From: Adiantum capillus-veneris
Taxonomy: Eukaryota; Streptophyta; Polypodiopsida; Polypodiales; Pteridaceae
DNA: 64,000 nt
Direction of reading: 5' to 3'
Assembly (NCBI GenBank): GCA_014529385.2
Contig: CM043957.1
Location: 64,478,003 to 64,542,002, forward strand
Positions 34,640 through 46,780 of the stretch are shown piece after piece (position 1 is the stretch's first letter; every line of letters begins with the position of its first letter). The notes under the pieces are model-generated. The model was not told the DNA's origin. It worked only from the letters and a program-made list of their open reading frames with translations, and did not search any database. The translations under genes and the position numbers were made by a program.

Positions 34640-34962
34640 TGTTGAGATGTCGAGCTCTACACCTTGAGCTCGCATCCACTACGGGTCTTGGCCGCTTACG
34701 GCATTTACTCACTGGCGCATTAGGTGACCGACACGGAGGATCTCTGCCAGTGATTCTACAGCTGGACTACACTTATAGTGCCAGCCTAGTACGCTTCTAG
34801 CGAGTTCACACTCAGTGACCGCATGTACATATGTGCTACTTTTCAGCTTTAGCACTTAGTCATTTTGTACTCTCTTTTCTGTGAAGAAGAAGAAGAAGCT
34901 TTCCATCTCTGTGTGCTTTCGTGCTTGTCTTGTGTAGCTCTCTTGAATCCTCATTCTTTACA
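34640..34962 (+). repeat. 5' LTR of C1
   Basis: TGTTGAGATGTCGAGC ... ATTCTTTACA, immediately followed by the primer site. Confidence 0.95.
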
Positions 34963-35244
34963 TGGTATCAGAGCCTGGTGCAGGCAAGAGAGGCTAAGAG
35001 AGCAAGAGCATCACAATCCCTTCGTTCGCAATCAACGACCAGATGCCGAAGTTTTTCGCACAAGTTTCTGAACAGGTCTCCAAAGTGCAGTATACAGAGA
35101 TTTACTGTACAAGTACAGTGGTTGTATGTACGCTTGATTGTGGACACTCGTTGAGTGTAGAAAGCGTTACAGGAACCACGATAGCAGGTTCAGCAGATTT
35201 GCAGGTTTTTGCAGATTGCAGCTATTTTGTCTTAGTGCTTCAAG
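34963..35244 (+). other. C1 primer site and leader
   Basis: TGGTATCAGAGC at 34963-34974 matches initiator Met tRNA. A leader of about 270 bp leads to the gag ATG at 35245. Confidence 0.88.
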
Positions 35245-38200
35245 ATGTCTGACGGTTTCAGTCAGATTGTTACTGAGAAGCTTGAGAAAAATAACTACCC
35301 TGCATGGAAGTTCAGAATAACAAATTTCCTAAAAGGAAAAGGTTATTGGGACTATGTAGAAGGAGACAATGAAAAGGAACCAGAGATTCCCGAGGCAAAT
35401 GCTACAGCAGAACAAAGGAAAGCTTTGAGGGACTGGCAACAAGGCCAGAGCAAAGTGATGTATTGGCTTTCTATGAGCATCACAGATGGCATGATGGGCT
35501 ATCTACAGGATGCTGAAACCCCCGCCATTGCATGGAAAAACTTAGGCAGAGTGTTCGAGGTGAACACCAAGGCCAGGAAGCTTCAACTAAAGTCGGAGCT
35601 AAATCAGGTTAAGAGGAACAACCTCTCCATCAATGATTATGCTTTGAAGATCAAGAGTATCATTGAGGCTCTTGGATCTATTAAAGTCTCAGTGGAAGAC
35701 GATGACATTGTCCATGCATGCTTGGATGGTCTAGGAGATGAGTATGTACATTTTAGGTCTTCCATGAATACAAGAGACGACATCCCCGTGTTCCAAGATT
35801 TGATTTCTATGCTTATTCTTGAGGAGAAGAACCTTGACACATCTTCTTCTCATGGTAGAAATAATTCTGAACAGGCCTTCTATTCTAACTCCAACAGAGG
35901 TAGAGGTAGAGGTCGTGGTCGAGGCCCAAGGGGTTGCAGGGGCCAACTTCTGGAAGGTCAATCAAATCAAAACAATACAGGTGGCAGGGGAAACCAGTCT
36001 CAAGGCAGGGGGAGTCAAAGAGGTCGTGGTGCAGGATCAAGCAGGCAGCAACATACTCCAGATAGTAGAGAATGTTGGACTTGTGGTGAAAGAGGTCACA
36101 TGTCACGTGAGTGTCCAAAGGGAAAAGTAAGTAGAAAGAGAGAACAGGGCAACTATGCATCTACTAGCAGAGATGCAGATGAAAGCAAAAACGAGCGCAT
36201 GTTTGTTATGCAACATGTAATGAATACAATGACTGCAGAGAATTCCACCCAAGATGATGTTTGGTATGTGGATTCAGGTGCCTCTAATCACATGACGTCT
36301 CGTGGAGAGTGTTTTAGAGATATGCGCAAACCAGATGTGTCAGGCTATGTGCAGACAGGAGATGACACAGCTCACCCCATTGCTCATGTAGGGGACATAC
36401 CTCTAAATACGAAGAGTGGGAAATCAAAGTACTTAGCAGATGTACTTCATGTCCCAAACATTACAAAGAATCTTGTTTCTGTTGGACAAATGGTTGAGCA
36501 GGGTTTGCAAGTTTGCTTCAATCCAAATGGCTGTTATGTAGAAGATTTCCAGAATGGCTGTAAGCTGATCACAGAGGGCAAATGTGTGGGCAGAATGTTT
36601 ACGCTGAATGTAGACATGCCTGACGTAAAAGCTGCATTATTTGCACAGGGCACAGGTGTTGTGGCTGATGTTGACATTTGGCACAAACGCATTGGCCATG
36701 TCAATGAGCAGAGATTGCGCAGCATGCAATCAAAACAGATTGTAAAAGGTTTGCCCAAATTCAAGGTGGATGGTATGCATAAAGTGTGTGCAGCATGCCA
36801 GTTTGGAAAACAGTCAAAGGGCTCATTTCCACATGAGCGCAATGTATGTAAAAAGCCACTTGAGGTGGTGCACACAGATGTTTGGGGTCCAACCGATACT
36901 GCAAGTATACATGGTTGCAGGTATTATGTCTCTTTCATTGATGACCATACAAGGAAAGTATGGGTCTACTTCATGCGTAACAAAAGTGAAGTGTTTGGTC
37001 ACTTTCAAGACTTCAAAGTCATGATTGAGAAGGAGACAGATATGCAAATCAAGACATTGAGGTCAGATGGAGGGGGAGAGTACTTCTCCAATGGTTTTTC
37101 AGATTTTCTGCGAATGCATGGTATACACAGGCAGTTTACATGCAGATATACTCCACAGCAGAATGGGGTCGCAGAAAGGAAAAATAGGCACATTGCAGAG
37201 GTTGCACGTGCATTGATGAATGAGAAGAACATGCCTCATCATTTCTGGGCTGAAGCTGTAAATACAGCTGTGTACATTATGAACAGGACACCTACAGCTG
37301 CGGTGCATGATGTAACACCTGAGGAAAAGTTTATAGGTACAAAGCCTGATTTGGCACACTTGAAAGTGTTTGGCTGCATAGCTTACGTGCATGTACCAGA
37401 TGAGTTGCGTAGGAAATTGGATCCTAAAGCAGAGAAATGTATTCTTGTGGGATATTCCCTTGAACAAAAGGGGTACAGGTGCTACAATCCTACTACACGA
37501 GAATTACGAGTGAGCAGAGATGTAGTCTTTGATGACATGAGTAGCTGGTACAGTAATGCACATGGCACTATTGGGGCTGATGTAAAAGATGATGTGGTTG
37601 TACAAAATGTGAGGCCACAGTCACAGGTTTTGAGTGGACCACAAGAGTTCTCTTCTCGTGGCTCGGTTGAGAAACCATGGAATGGTAGACTACGTACGCA
37701 GGTTACTCCACCAACAGGTACAGGGAATGTATCACGAAAACCAAAGGAAAAGGTTGATGAACCTCCCTTTATGGTTGATGCATCATCAGGTTTTTCACAT
37801 GTAGACATGGATTCAGATGGTTTTGAACAAAGTCTTGATGAGGAATTTGGAATTCCGGCTGTCAGGACACCTGGTGTAAGGAAAGTACAAGAAGATGCTA
37901 GAGGGCAAAGGAGTGACCCAGGACCGCGCAGATCTAATAGAGTCGGAAATCCAGTTCAGAAATTGACTTATGATGGGTATCAAGCGCATCACCAAGCATA
38001 CATGGCTAAGGTGATACAGGATGTGGAGCCCACATGTTTTGAGGATGCAGTTGGAAATGTGCATTGGGATGATGCAATGAATGAAGAGATGGCTGCATTG
38101 GAAGCAAATGACACATGGGAGTTGGTGCCATTGCCAAGTGGCAAGAAAGCTATTGGCTATAAATGGGTGTATAAAACCAAGCATAAGGCTGATGGTAACA

Positions 38201-39516
38201 TTGAGCGTCACAAGACAAGGCTGGTCGCAAAGGGTTATGCACAGACGTATGGCATAGACTATGAGGAGACCTTGCTCCAGTGGCAAAGATGACGACAGTG
38301 AGAGCTGTCATAGCAGTGGCTGCATCTAGAGGATGGATTATGCATCAAATGGATGTAAAGAATGCCTTCTTGAATGGTGAGTTGCAAGAGGAAGTGTATA
38401 TGGATCAGCCACCTGGTTATGTCGATCCAGGTTACCCATATTATGTATGCAGACTTCTCAAAGCTTTGTATGGTTTGAAGCAGGGCTCTAGAGCATGGTA
38501 TGACAGGATTGCCAAGTATCTTGTCAGTATTGGTTTTAGGAGAGCTCATGCTGATCATTCACTCTATGTACGTGAGAGTGATGAAGGGTCTTCTCAAACA
38601 GGAGTTTGAAATGAAAGATTTAGGCGAGTTGCACTACTTTCTTGGCATTGAGGTGATCAGGACTCCAGAGGGTGTATGGCTATCACAGAGACAGTATGCT
38701 TTGGACATGTTGTCAAAGTATGGTATGGCTGATTGTAAGCCAATTTCTATTCCCTTGGATGTGAATGCAAAGCTGAGTGCAGAGAAGGGTGATGTTGTTG
38801 AGGATGTCAACATGTACAGGAAGATTGTGGGTAGTCTAATCTACTTGACTATCACGAGGCCAGACTTGAGCTACACAGTAGGCTTGGAGAGTCAGTTCAT
38901 GCAACTTCCGAGGAAGCCACATTTGGATGGAGTAGGACGCACACTTAGGTATGTGCAAGGTACTCTTGACTACGCATTGTTCTATGCAGCAGATGCACCA
39001 TTAGCATTGTATGGGTATACAGATGCAGATTGGGCAGGTAGCATTGTCTATAGGAGATCTACGAGTGGCTTCATGTTCTCTTTTGGGAGTGCTGCTGTTA
39101 CTTGGAGCAGCAAAAAGCAGCCTACGGTTGCTTTATCGAGCACAGAGGCCGAGTACAGAGGTGCAGCAGTTGCGGCGTGCGAGGTAGCTTGGCTACGCAC
39201 ATTACTTGAGGACTTGGGAGTGCAGGTGGACCAGCAGATTTTCATCCATTGTGACAACCTCAGCAGCATGCAGTTGGCTAGGAACCCAGTTTTCCATGCC
39301 AGGACCAAACACATAGAGGTCCATTACCACTACGTTCGAGAGCGAGTGTTGGCGGGTGACATCGACTTGGTCTACATCAGCACAGAGGAGCAGATAGCGG
39401 ATATCTTTACCAAGGCCCTCAGAGCTGAGAAGCTTCGATGTTTCCGGACTATGCTTGGACTCTGCGACATGCAGAGCTCGAGGGGGAGTGTTGAGATGTC
39501 GAGCTCTACACCTTGA
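35245..39516 (+). pseudogene. C1 gag-pol polyprotein, copia order, RT core deleted
   Basis: The first frame is open for 1015 codons: Gag (MSDGFSQIVTEKLEKNNYPAW), an RGRG-rich basic stretch at about 213-270, CCHC knuckle CWTCGERGHMSREC at 277-290, protease DSGAS at 343, GAG-pre-integrase, and integrase with D545, D608 and E644 (36 residues between the last two). RT begins with WELVPLPSGKKAIGYKWVYK. A one-base loss at about 38271-38273 shifts the frame. The 38280-38609 frame carries the next RT part (QMDVKNAFLNGEL, GLKQGSRAWYD). Near 38587 the expected segment with the YVDD catalytic box is missing, and sequence jumps to EFEMKDLGELHYFLGIEV in the 38500-39516 frame. RNase H follows (SSTEAEYRGAAVA, HCDNLSSMQLARNP). 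The frame ends inside the 3' LTR. Confidence 0.92.
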
Positions 39517-39810
39517 GCTGGCATCCACTACGGGTCTTGGCCGCTTACGGCATTTACTCACTGGCGCGTTAGGTGACCGACACGGAGGATCTCTGCCAGT
39601 GATTCTACAGCTGGACTACACTTATAGTGCCAGCCTAGTACGCTTCTAGCGAGTTCACACTCAGTGACCGCATGTACATATGTGCAACTTTTCAGCTTTA
39701 GCACTTAGTCATTTTGTACTCTCTTTTCTGTGAAGAAGAAGAAGAAGCTTTCCATCTCTGTGTGCTTTGTGCTTGTCTTGTGTAGCTCTCTTGCATCCTC
39801 ATTCTTTACA
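39489..39810 (+). repeat. 3' LTR of C1
   Basis: 322 bp, about 98.5 percent identical to the 5' LTR by direct reading. Preceded by the purine tract GAGGGGGAG (39480-39488). Confidence 0.95.
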
Positions 39811-39815
39811 AGGTC

Positions 39816-41622
39816 CAATGTGATGCTTGTGGTAATTGCCTCGGAGTTGTTTTGCTCCAAGAAGGCCATGTTATAGCGTATGATAGTTGAAGGCTCGACC
39901 CTGTTGAGAAAGCTCTACGCATATATGAAAAGGAACTCCTCGCAGTTCTACATGCCTTAGACTCGTGGATGCCCTATGTATTGGGGAATCCTTTCATTCT
40001 ACTTATGGATCATCAAAGCCTTAATTACCTTGTGACATAGACCAAGCTCTCTTACAAACAAATAAGGTGGTTAAATTTCCTTTTGCAATTTCATTTTCAT
40101 ATTGCTCACATTGCTGGCAAGCATAATCAAGAGTTGATGCACTCTCAAGACGGCCAAGAGTGAATGCGTTTCTGTAACAACTCACAATGATCTATCTTCT
40201 ATGATAGATGAGTACGCTATTGATCTTGCACTAGGCAGGAAATAGGAACCATTTACTTTACAAGATGGTTATATTTTCTATGGCAATAGACCATGCATTA
40301 CTAACTCACTACGTGAGAAAGTAATGTATGAATCTCATGCTCCTCCTTATGTGCGGCATAGAGGGATTCAGTCTACCCTAAAAGGAATTGAAACATATTT
40401 CTATTGGCCTACCATGAAAGCAAACATACAAGAGTATGTTTCTAAATGTGTGGTATGCCAAAATACAAAGTTTGATAGAGGGAAGCAACCTGGATTGCTT
40501 CAAACTTTGCCAATCCTTAATTCACCATGGGAGAGCATATCCACGTATTTTATCTTTGGATTGCCTAAGTCTATCCATGGGAATATGGGAATATGGACAA
40601 TAGTTGATAGGTTCAGCAAACAAGCTCATTTTATACCTGTCAAAAAGACTATCAAAGCCCATCAAATGGCAACCCTCTTCACATCACAAATCTTCAAGTA
40701 CCATGGCTTGCCAATGTCCATAGTGTCGGATAGAGATCCTAGAATGACCAGTAATTTTTGGAAGGTTCTCTTTGAGAATTTAGGGACAAGGCTAAATTTC
40801 TCTTCGGCCTATCACCCGCAAACGGATGGCCAAAGTGAAATAGCTAACCTAACAATTCTTGATCTACTAAAAGAATATGTAATGGAAGTAGATTAAAGGT
40901 CCCAATGGGAGAAGTACTTACCCTTAGTGGAGTATAACTACAATAGCACTGTACATACTTCCAGGGAAAAGCACCATTCCAGGTAATTGAGAGAAGATCA
41001 AAAAGTCCCCTGCTACTGAAGGTACATGAGAAGATCTTCACTGCAGATGAGTATAGCAGTGACCTACAAGTATCTTTCAAAAGATTAAGGATGTTATCTC
41101 TATCTCACAGAAAACGCAAAAGGTTGCTGTTGATAAGAACAGAAGAGCCCAAGCCTTTAAACAAAATTATTGGGTCTTACTTAAATTTCCCAAGGCTCGA
41201 TTAAGACACACGACGGGCAAGAATCCTACGGGACACCAAAAATACTATGCTAATTTACCAAAAAGGTACTATGGTCCCTTCCAGTTTCTTAGACCAATCA
41301 ATGAGATGGACTATCAACTCAGGTTTCCCAACCATTGGCTCATACACATTGCTTTTCATGTTAGCCTACTAAAGCCTTACAAAGGAGAGCCACCTCAAGA
41401 ATCAACTATTGAAGACCCACCGGAGATCAAGGACCAAGAAGAGGTGCTGCAGCTTGATTCCATTCTCTAATATAAAGACAATGTATTAAGAGGCGGTAAG
41501 ACTATCCGATGGTATCTTATGAAGTTTAAGAATTATCCTTTTGAAGATGCTAGATGGATGCAAGGCATACAATTAAAGGATAACCTAAACATTGTCAATG
41601 CTTACAATGCTTCCCTAGAGTG
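39816..41622 (+). pseudogene. P0 RNase H, integrase and chromodomain, broken
   Basis: Resumes P0 pol after C1. RNase H (QCDACGNCLGVVLLQEG ... DHQSLNYL) has several stops. Integrase is open from 40324 to 40896: zinc finger (YVRHRGI, CVVCQNTK) and core with SDRDPRM and GQSEIAN, but the first catalytic Asp is Tyr (40546-40548, ISTYFIF where M1 has ISMDFIF). After a stop at 40894 and frame changes, the C-terminus (HPVSLLKPYKGEP-like segment, then a chromodomain-like remnant around 41500-41580) can still be traced. It matches M1 15791-17600 throughout. Confidence 0.85.
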
Positions 41623-41974
41623 AGAAAATGTACAAATGTTTAAAATGAACAAAGTTTTTATCCTATAAGACTATCTTTTTCTTTATTGTGCACAAATGTA
41701 TGGTAGTATGCATGCTTAGAATCAAGTTTGTGGAGACAACATCTTCCAAACACCAAATAGAGCTTGTCTCTCTACTATGGAAGATTGATAGAACTAATGG
41801 GGAGACATTCTTGCAGGAGCCTAAGGCTCTCAAGCACCAAATGGGTTACTCATCCATTCTGGAACAATGTCATAGGGTAAGATAGGGATCCTCCGCTAGA
41901 AAAAGGACTAATGAATAGGCTTTATCTTCTCTACCCCATAGTCGAGGACGACTATGATTTCAAGAGATAGGTAA
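41623..41974 (+). other. P0 3' non-coding region and polypurine tract
   Basis: No gene seen. Ends GACTATGATTTCAAGAGATAGG plus TAA before the LTR, the family's polypurine region. Confidence 0.6.
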
Positions 41975-42344
41975 TGTCATAATAACTAATCTAATTCTCC
42001 TAAATGATTTTCTCATGTTAGACTAATCATTTAATATGCGGAAGTACCAAGGGAGAAAAAGCTAGAATATTGGTTAAGCTAGCAAACCGGCCATAATAGG
42101 GACCTAAAGGAGGGAAAATAGGGATCAAAAGGGGGGGCCATCTGTAAAAGAGAAATGTGGAACAATGGCTTTAAAGACTCTAAGGTTTATCCCATTAAGA
42201 CTTTCAAAATGCTAAGGTTCCAATATTCAAAGCTTGTGTCCAATGGTCAAGCTTAGTAAATTTGGATGCTTGGTGAGTGTGCCAAAAAAGTCTTCAAGGC
42301 TCCTACATAAGAGGGGGCGAGCCCTGTAAGTAGGGTATGAGAGA

Positions 42345-42387
<43 letters not shown>

Positions 42388-43342
42388 TCATAGGCTCCCT
42401 TTACACAAAGGGAATGAGGGACACATGTCAGCTCCCTAGGCCAATTGTCCACAAGGTGCACTCAAATCCTATTGGATGGCCATGGAGGTGGAACAATGAA
42501 AATTAGGCTAGAGTAAATCTAGATTAGTTCATTAAAAAACACTTAATAAAAGAACCAATAAGAATTAAGAATTAAGCTCTCTAAAAGACTATTGGACAGT
42601 CTCCCAAGGGGTCCAATGAGCATTCAGTAGCCCAATGGCTTGCCTAATTCCTATTCTCCAGGAGACAAAGGGGTCCAATGAGAGTTTAGTTGCATTAATT
42701 AATTACCTAAATCTCTCACAAAAGGGGAAAGGAGGACACATGTCAAAAGACTATCACATTAATTAATTACCTAAATCTCTCTAAAAGACTATTGGATAGT
42801 CTCCCAAGGGGTCCAATGAGCATTCAACAGCCCAATGGCTTGCCTAATTCCTATTGTCCAGGAGACAAAGGGGTCCAATGAGAGTTTAGTTGCATTAATT
42901 GTGTTTGAAGTGGGACACAAAGAAGATGGAAACTTCATGCACTTCCATCTTTGAAGTGGGACCCCTTTGTCTCCTGGAAAAGAGGAAAACTCTCATTGGA
43001 CCCCAATGAAGACTTCCATCTTCATTGCACTAGCTAGTTATTGAAGGAACACAAAGAATTGTATTGTAAAATGTCTCCCTTGATGGGGGAAACCTATAAT
43101 ACAAAGCCTTTTGGAGTGGGGACCGGCTCCATGAAAATCTGGTCCTCAACTGTTGTCAATAGCTTAATTTCTCTCTCTTTTGAAGTATTGTTCATGCCTA
43201 TATAACTAGGTGTTATGCTTTTTGTTGTGATCTCCACCCAAGCACTCCTGCTATGATCATTAGGAATCTATTCTAATGAAATGCTCACTATGTCTATGCT
43301 ATTTTCCACTAGACACAAGCTACTAGGTGATTAAATGTTACA
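41975..43342 (+). repeat. 3' LTR of P0
   Basis: 1368 bp, TGTCATAATAACTAATC ... AAATGTTACA. It contains a long CA microsatellite (42349-42386) and an internal duplication: a block of about 190 bp around 42580-42710 (AAAGACTATTGGA ... GTTGCATTAATT) is repeated at about 42785-42900. Confidence 0.88.
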
Positions 43343-43849
43343 TGTCATGTGAGTAATGACACGACCAAGCAATGGAAACACATAGGTATGTTGGGCACTA
43401 TGCACCCTCAACACTTAGTCCCCTCTGTAATACATAAGATACTGGCATGCATATCCTCCCCTCTCAGCCTTTAATTTACAGGCCCATGCGGGTTCTCTCC
43501 ACTCCAACTTAGCCTTACTAATTTCTTAACTCTCAGCTAATCGATGATTGATCATGATTGGAGCAAATTAGCCCCTACCTCTACTGATCATTCAATCGGT
43601 AAATCAATGCATAGAGCTCAACAAGGGAAACTCCTAGACAAGATGGTCTACGCATTGTAGCAAGCGATAGATGTTGTTGGTAGCGCAAAATTGACCAATG
43701 CAGAAAGAAGAATGCTTATCATAGAAACAGAGAGCTTGAGACTTGCAACCAAATGTAGTTGTCGATTTTTCAAATAGGTCATCCACTGTAACAAAACATG
43801 CCATGGAATTTGCAAATAGAATTAGCTAAGCATACGCTCAGCTGTGATT
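43343..43849. other. Unassigned flank between P0 and the satellite
   Basis: No convincing ORF and no similarity noticed to other parts of the window. Confidence 0.4.
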
Positions 43850-45648
43850 GTGAGTGCACAAGTCAAGACTGGGTCCTCTAAGTGATTTTCAAGTCAACCT
43901 GGTCAATTTTTCCTTTTTATACTAGTTTGGCCCGATTTCCTTGCTTTGCTTGTTGGGGTTTTTGTGCCTTTCCAAACCCCTAATGTGTTTTGGAGCCTAG
44001 TACTTGAGGGTATAGGGAAGGTAGATGTTCAATCAAATGATGTGGTTTGTGTCCAGGTGGGCTACACCTTGCTTGGGTTGTTTGCTGCGGTTTTTAGTTT
44101 TGTCAAAGGGCAAATGACACCCAAATGGTGTCCAGTTTTGTAGGTAAGCTTAAAAGACCATAAAAAGGTGATGACATGGTTGAACTCTTTGGATGAGGTC
44201 TATAGGGGCTTGGTTGATGTGGAGCACGCCCCACTAGCAAGCTTGTGAACCTTGGAGCTGGTGTCTAGCTGATTCCTTTAGCACTTGTTTTGAGCCAAAC
44301 AACATAAAATCAATACGAATGTTGGCGTTTGAGAGCAGGAGTTGGGACTGGGTCCTCTATATGATTTCCAAGTTAACATGGTCAATTTTTCCTTTGTGTA
44401 CTAGTTTGGCCCGATTTTCTTGCTTTTGTCGATTAGGGTTTTCGTGCCTCACCATGCCCCTAACATGTTCCGAATTAAATAAATCTCTTCAGACTAGTAC
44501 TTTATAGTATGGGAAAGGAAGGCGTCAATGAAATGATGCGGTTGGTGTGCAGGTGGGCTGGCCCTTGCTTGGGTTTTCTGGTGTGGTTTTTGATCTCGTC
44601 AGACGGAAAATGACACCCAAGTGGTATCCAATTTGGTAGGTAAGCTTGAAGCACCATGAGAAATGTGATCATATAGTTGAACTCTTTGGATGAGGTCCAT
44701 AGGGTGCTGCTTGCTGTGGCACTTGACCCATTAGCAAGTATGTGAATCTTGGAGCTGGTTTTTTAGCTGATGGCTTCAGCACTCATTTTAAACCAAACAA
44801 CATACAATCAGTATGAATGCTATAGTGTGAGTGCACGAGTTAGGAATGGGTCCTCTAGGTGATTTTCAAAGTTAACTTGGTCAATTTTCCCTTTGTGTAC
44901 TAGTATGGCCCAATTTTTCCACTTTTGTCGGTTAGGGTTTTCGTGCCTCACGAAGTCCCTAATGTGTTTGGAATTAAACAAATCTTATCAGACTAGTACT
45001 TGATAGTATGGAAAGGGCAGGCTGCGGTCAAATGATGCGGTTGGTGTCCATGTGGGCTGCCCTTGCTTGGGTTATATGGTGCGGCTTTTGGTTTTGTCAA
45101 AGGGAAAACGACACCCAAATGGTGTTCAATTTGATAAGTAAGCTTAAAGCACCATGAGAAAGGTGATGATATATCTGAACTCTTTGGATGAGGTCTATAG
45201 GGGCTTGCTTGGTGTGGGGCAAGCCCCACTAGAAAGCTTGTGAATCTTTGAGTTGGTGTCTAGTGGATGCCTTCAGCACTTGTCTTGAACCAAACAGCAT
45301 ACAATCAATATGAATGTTGAAGTGTGAGTGCACGAGTGAGGACTTGGTCCTTTAGGTGATTTCCAAGTCAACAAGATCAAATTTGCCTTTGTGTACTAGT
45401 TTGGCCCAATTTTCCCGCTTTTGTTGGTGGTTAGGGTTTTTGTGCTTCGCCAAGCCCCTAACATGTTCCAAACTTAATGAATCTTATAACCCTAGTGCTT
45501 GATAGTATGGGGAATGAATGCGTGCGATCAAATGATGTGGTTGGTGTCCAATTGGGTTGCACCTTGCTTGGGTTGTCTAGTGCGGTTGTTGGTGTTATCG
45601 GAGGGAAAATGACACCCAAATGGTATCCAATTTGGTAGGTAAGCTTAA
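43850..45648. repeat. 490-bp satellite, segment 1 (about 3.7 monomers)
   Basis: Monomers are recognised by GAGTGCACGAGTCAGGACTG-like starts near 43850, 44327, 44827 and 45329. Each then carries TTTGGCCCGATTTTCC, GTTAGGGTTTT, GACACCCAAATGGTGTCC and GGTAGGTAAGCTTAAAG blocks in the same order. Period 475-502 bp. It is non-coding. The segment ends where the hAT transposon entered (AAGCTTAA). Confidence 0.9.
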
Positions 45649-45680
45649 CAGGGATTTTAATTATGCGATGACGCATTTTG
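45649..45680 (+). repeat. Left terminal inverted repeat of the hAT
   Basis: CAGGGATTTTAATTATGCG... pairs with the right end over 9 perfect bases (CAGGGATTT), then imperfectly around an ATGC-(C)G-(A/T)GA block. Confidence 0.85.
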
Positions 45681-45796
45681 TTAAATGTTAATTATTGTTG
45701 TTATTATCACTATTTTTTTCATGTTAATAACATATCTAATGTCATGACCTACGAAAACCGGTAGAAAACGTAGAACCAGCGGGGAAACCAACAAAT

Positions 45797-45905
45797 CCCG
45801 GCAGGCCCAGCGGGCTTATTATGAAACCCAGCGGGCCCGGTGGGCAAAGCAAGAATCCCGCCGGCCCCGTCATGTACCCCCTCCATATTTGGCGGCTCTA
45901 TATAA
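45797..45905 (+). promoter_or_regulatory. Left-end GC-rich motifs and TATA box of the transposase gene
   Basis: GC-rich repeats in an AT-rich setting (CCGGCAGGCCCAGCGGGC, then CAGCGGGCCCGGTGGGC at 45829-45845, then CCCGCCGGCCCCG) lie before TATATAA at 45899-45905. The TATA box points toward the transposase. A donor-like AAAG/GTAAAA at about 45982 and an acceptor ATTGCAG ending at 46918 suggest a leader intron. A matching arrangement exists at the other end (54525-54613). Confidence 0.6.
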
Positions 45906-46029
45906 CCCTGTAGTAGACATCACATCACATCACCGCTTCCTCTAAATTTGGTCATCCTTTAAAATTTATAAGAAAAACTAAAGGTAAAAAAATGAATAGT
46001 CTTTTAAAAAAATTAAAACTTAATGAAAC

Positions 46030-46780
46030 TCTGATCATGGATCATTAGTTCTTTTTTGGACTAAACTGATTCTTAAAAGGAGGTAGAAAGGTGAATCTTT
46101 GGGTCGGTATCTCTACATTTGGGATGGACTAATCTCATGTTTGGTTCACCGTTATATTTGCTAAATTGATTGCTATATTGATTAGAACTTCTATCATGGG
46201 TCATTAGTTCTTTTTTGGACGGAACTGATTCTTGAAAAGAGATAGAAAGGTGAATCTTTGGGTCGATATCTCTACTTTTGGGATGGACTGATCACATGTT
46301 TGATTCACCGTTGTATTTGCTTACTATTCCGATTAGAGCTCCAATCATGGGTCATTAGTTCTTTTTTGGACTGGACTGATTCATGAAAGGAGGTAGGAAG
46401 GTGAATCTTTGGGTTGATATCTCTACTTTTGGGATGGACTGATCACATGTTTGATTCACCGTTGTATTTGCTTGCTATTTCGATTAGAGCTTCAATCATG
46501 GGTCATTAGTTCTTTTTTGGACTGGAGTGATTCATGAAAGGGGTAGGAAGGTGAATCTTTGGGTCGATATCTCTACTTTTGGGATGGACTGATCACATAT
46601 TTGATTCACCGTTGTATTTTCTTGCTATTTCGATTAGAGCTCCAATCATGGGTCATTAGTTCTTTTTTGGACTGGACTGATTCATGAAAGGGGTAGGAAG
46701 GTGAATCTTTGGGTCGATATCTCTACTTTTGGGATGGACTGATCACATATTTGATTCACCGTTGTATTTGCTTGCTCATG
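46030..46780 (+). repeat. 150-bp tandem repeats inside the left hAT end (5 copies)
   Basis: Unit with TCATGGGTCATTAGTTC, GGTAGGAAGGTGAATC and TGGGATGGACTGATCACAT blocks. Copies begin near 46035, 46193, 46345, 46495 and 46645. It lies within the presumed 5' leader intron of the transposase gene. Confidence 0.92.

Larger units (their letters stand above)
34640..39810 (+). mobile_element. C1: young Ty1/copia retrotransposon in P0
   Basis: 5171 bp flanked by the perfect duplication AGGTC (34635-34639 and 39811-39815). The LTRs of 323 and 322 bp differ by four substitutions and one single-base indel. Domain order gag, protease, integrase, RT, RNase H is that of copia. The copy is defective: one frameshift, and a deletion that removes the RT catalytic box. 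Confidence 0.95.
2338..43342 (+). mobile_element. P0: chromovirus (Ty3/gypsy) split by nested insertions
   Basis: Order on plus: 5' LTR 2338-4867, primer site 4869-4879, gag 5178-6509, [O1 inserted], nucleocapsid/protease/RT 32853-34639, [C1 inserted], RNase H/integrase/chromodomain 39816-41622, polypurine tract, 3' LTR 41975-43342. Without inserts it is about 8.2 kb, a usual size for a chromodomain Ty3 element. The flanks differ (GGTAA on the left, TGTCA on the right), and the left flank is the polypurine tract of another family member, so this copy is not a simple insertion. All coding parts carry stops or frameshifts. It is the oldest layer of the nest: its LTRs differ much more from each other than those of the elements inside it. 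Confidence 0.88.
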
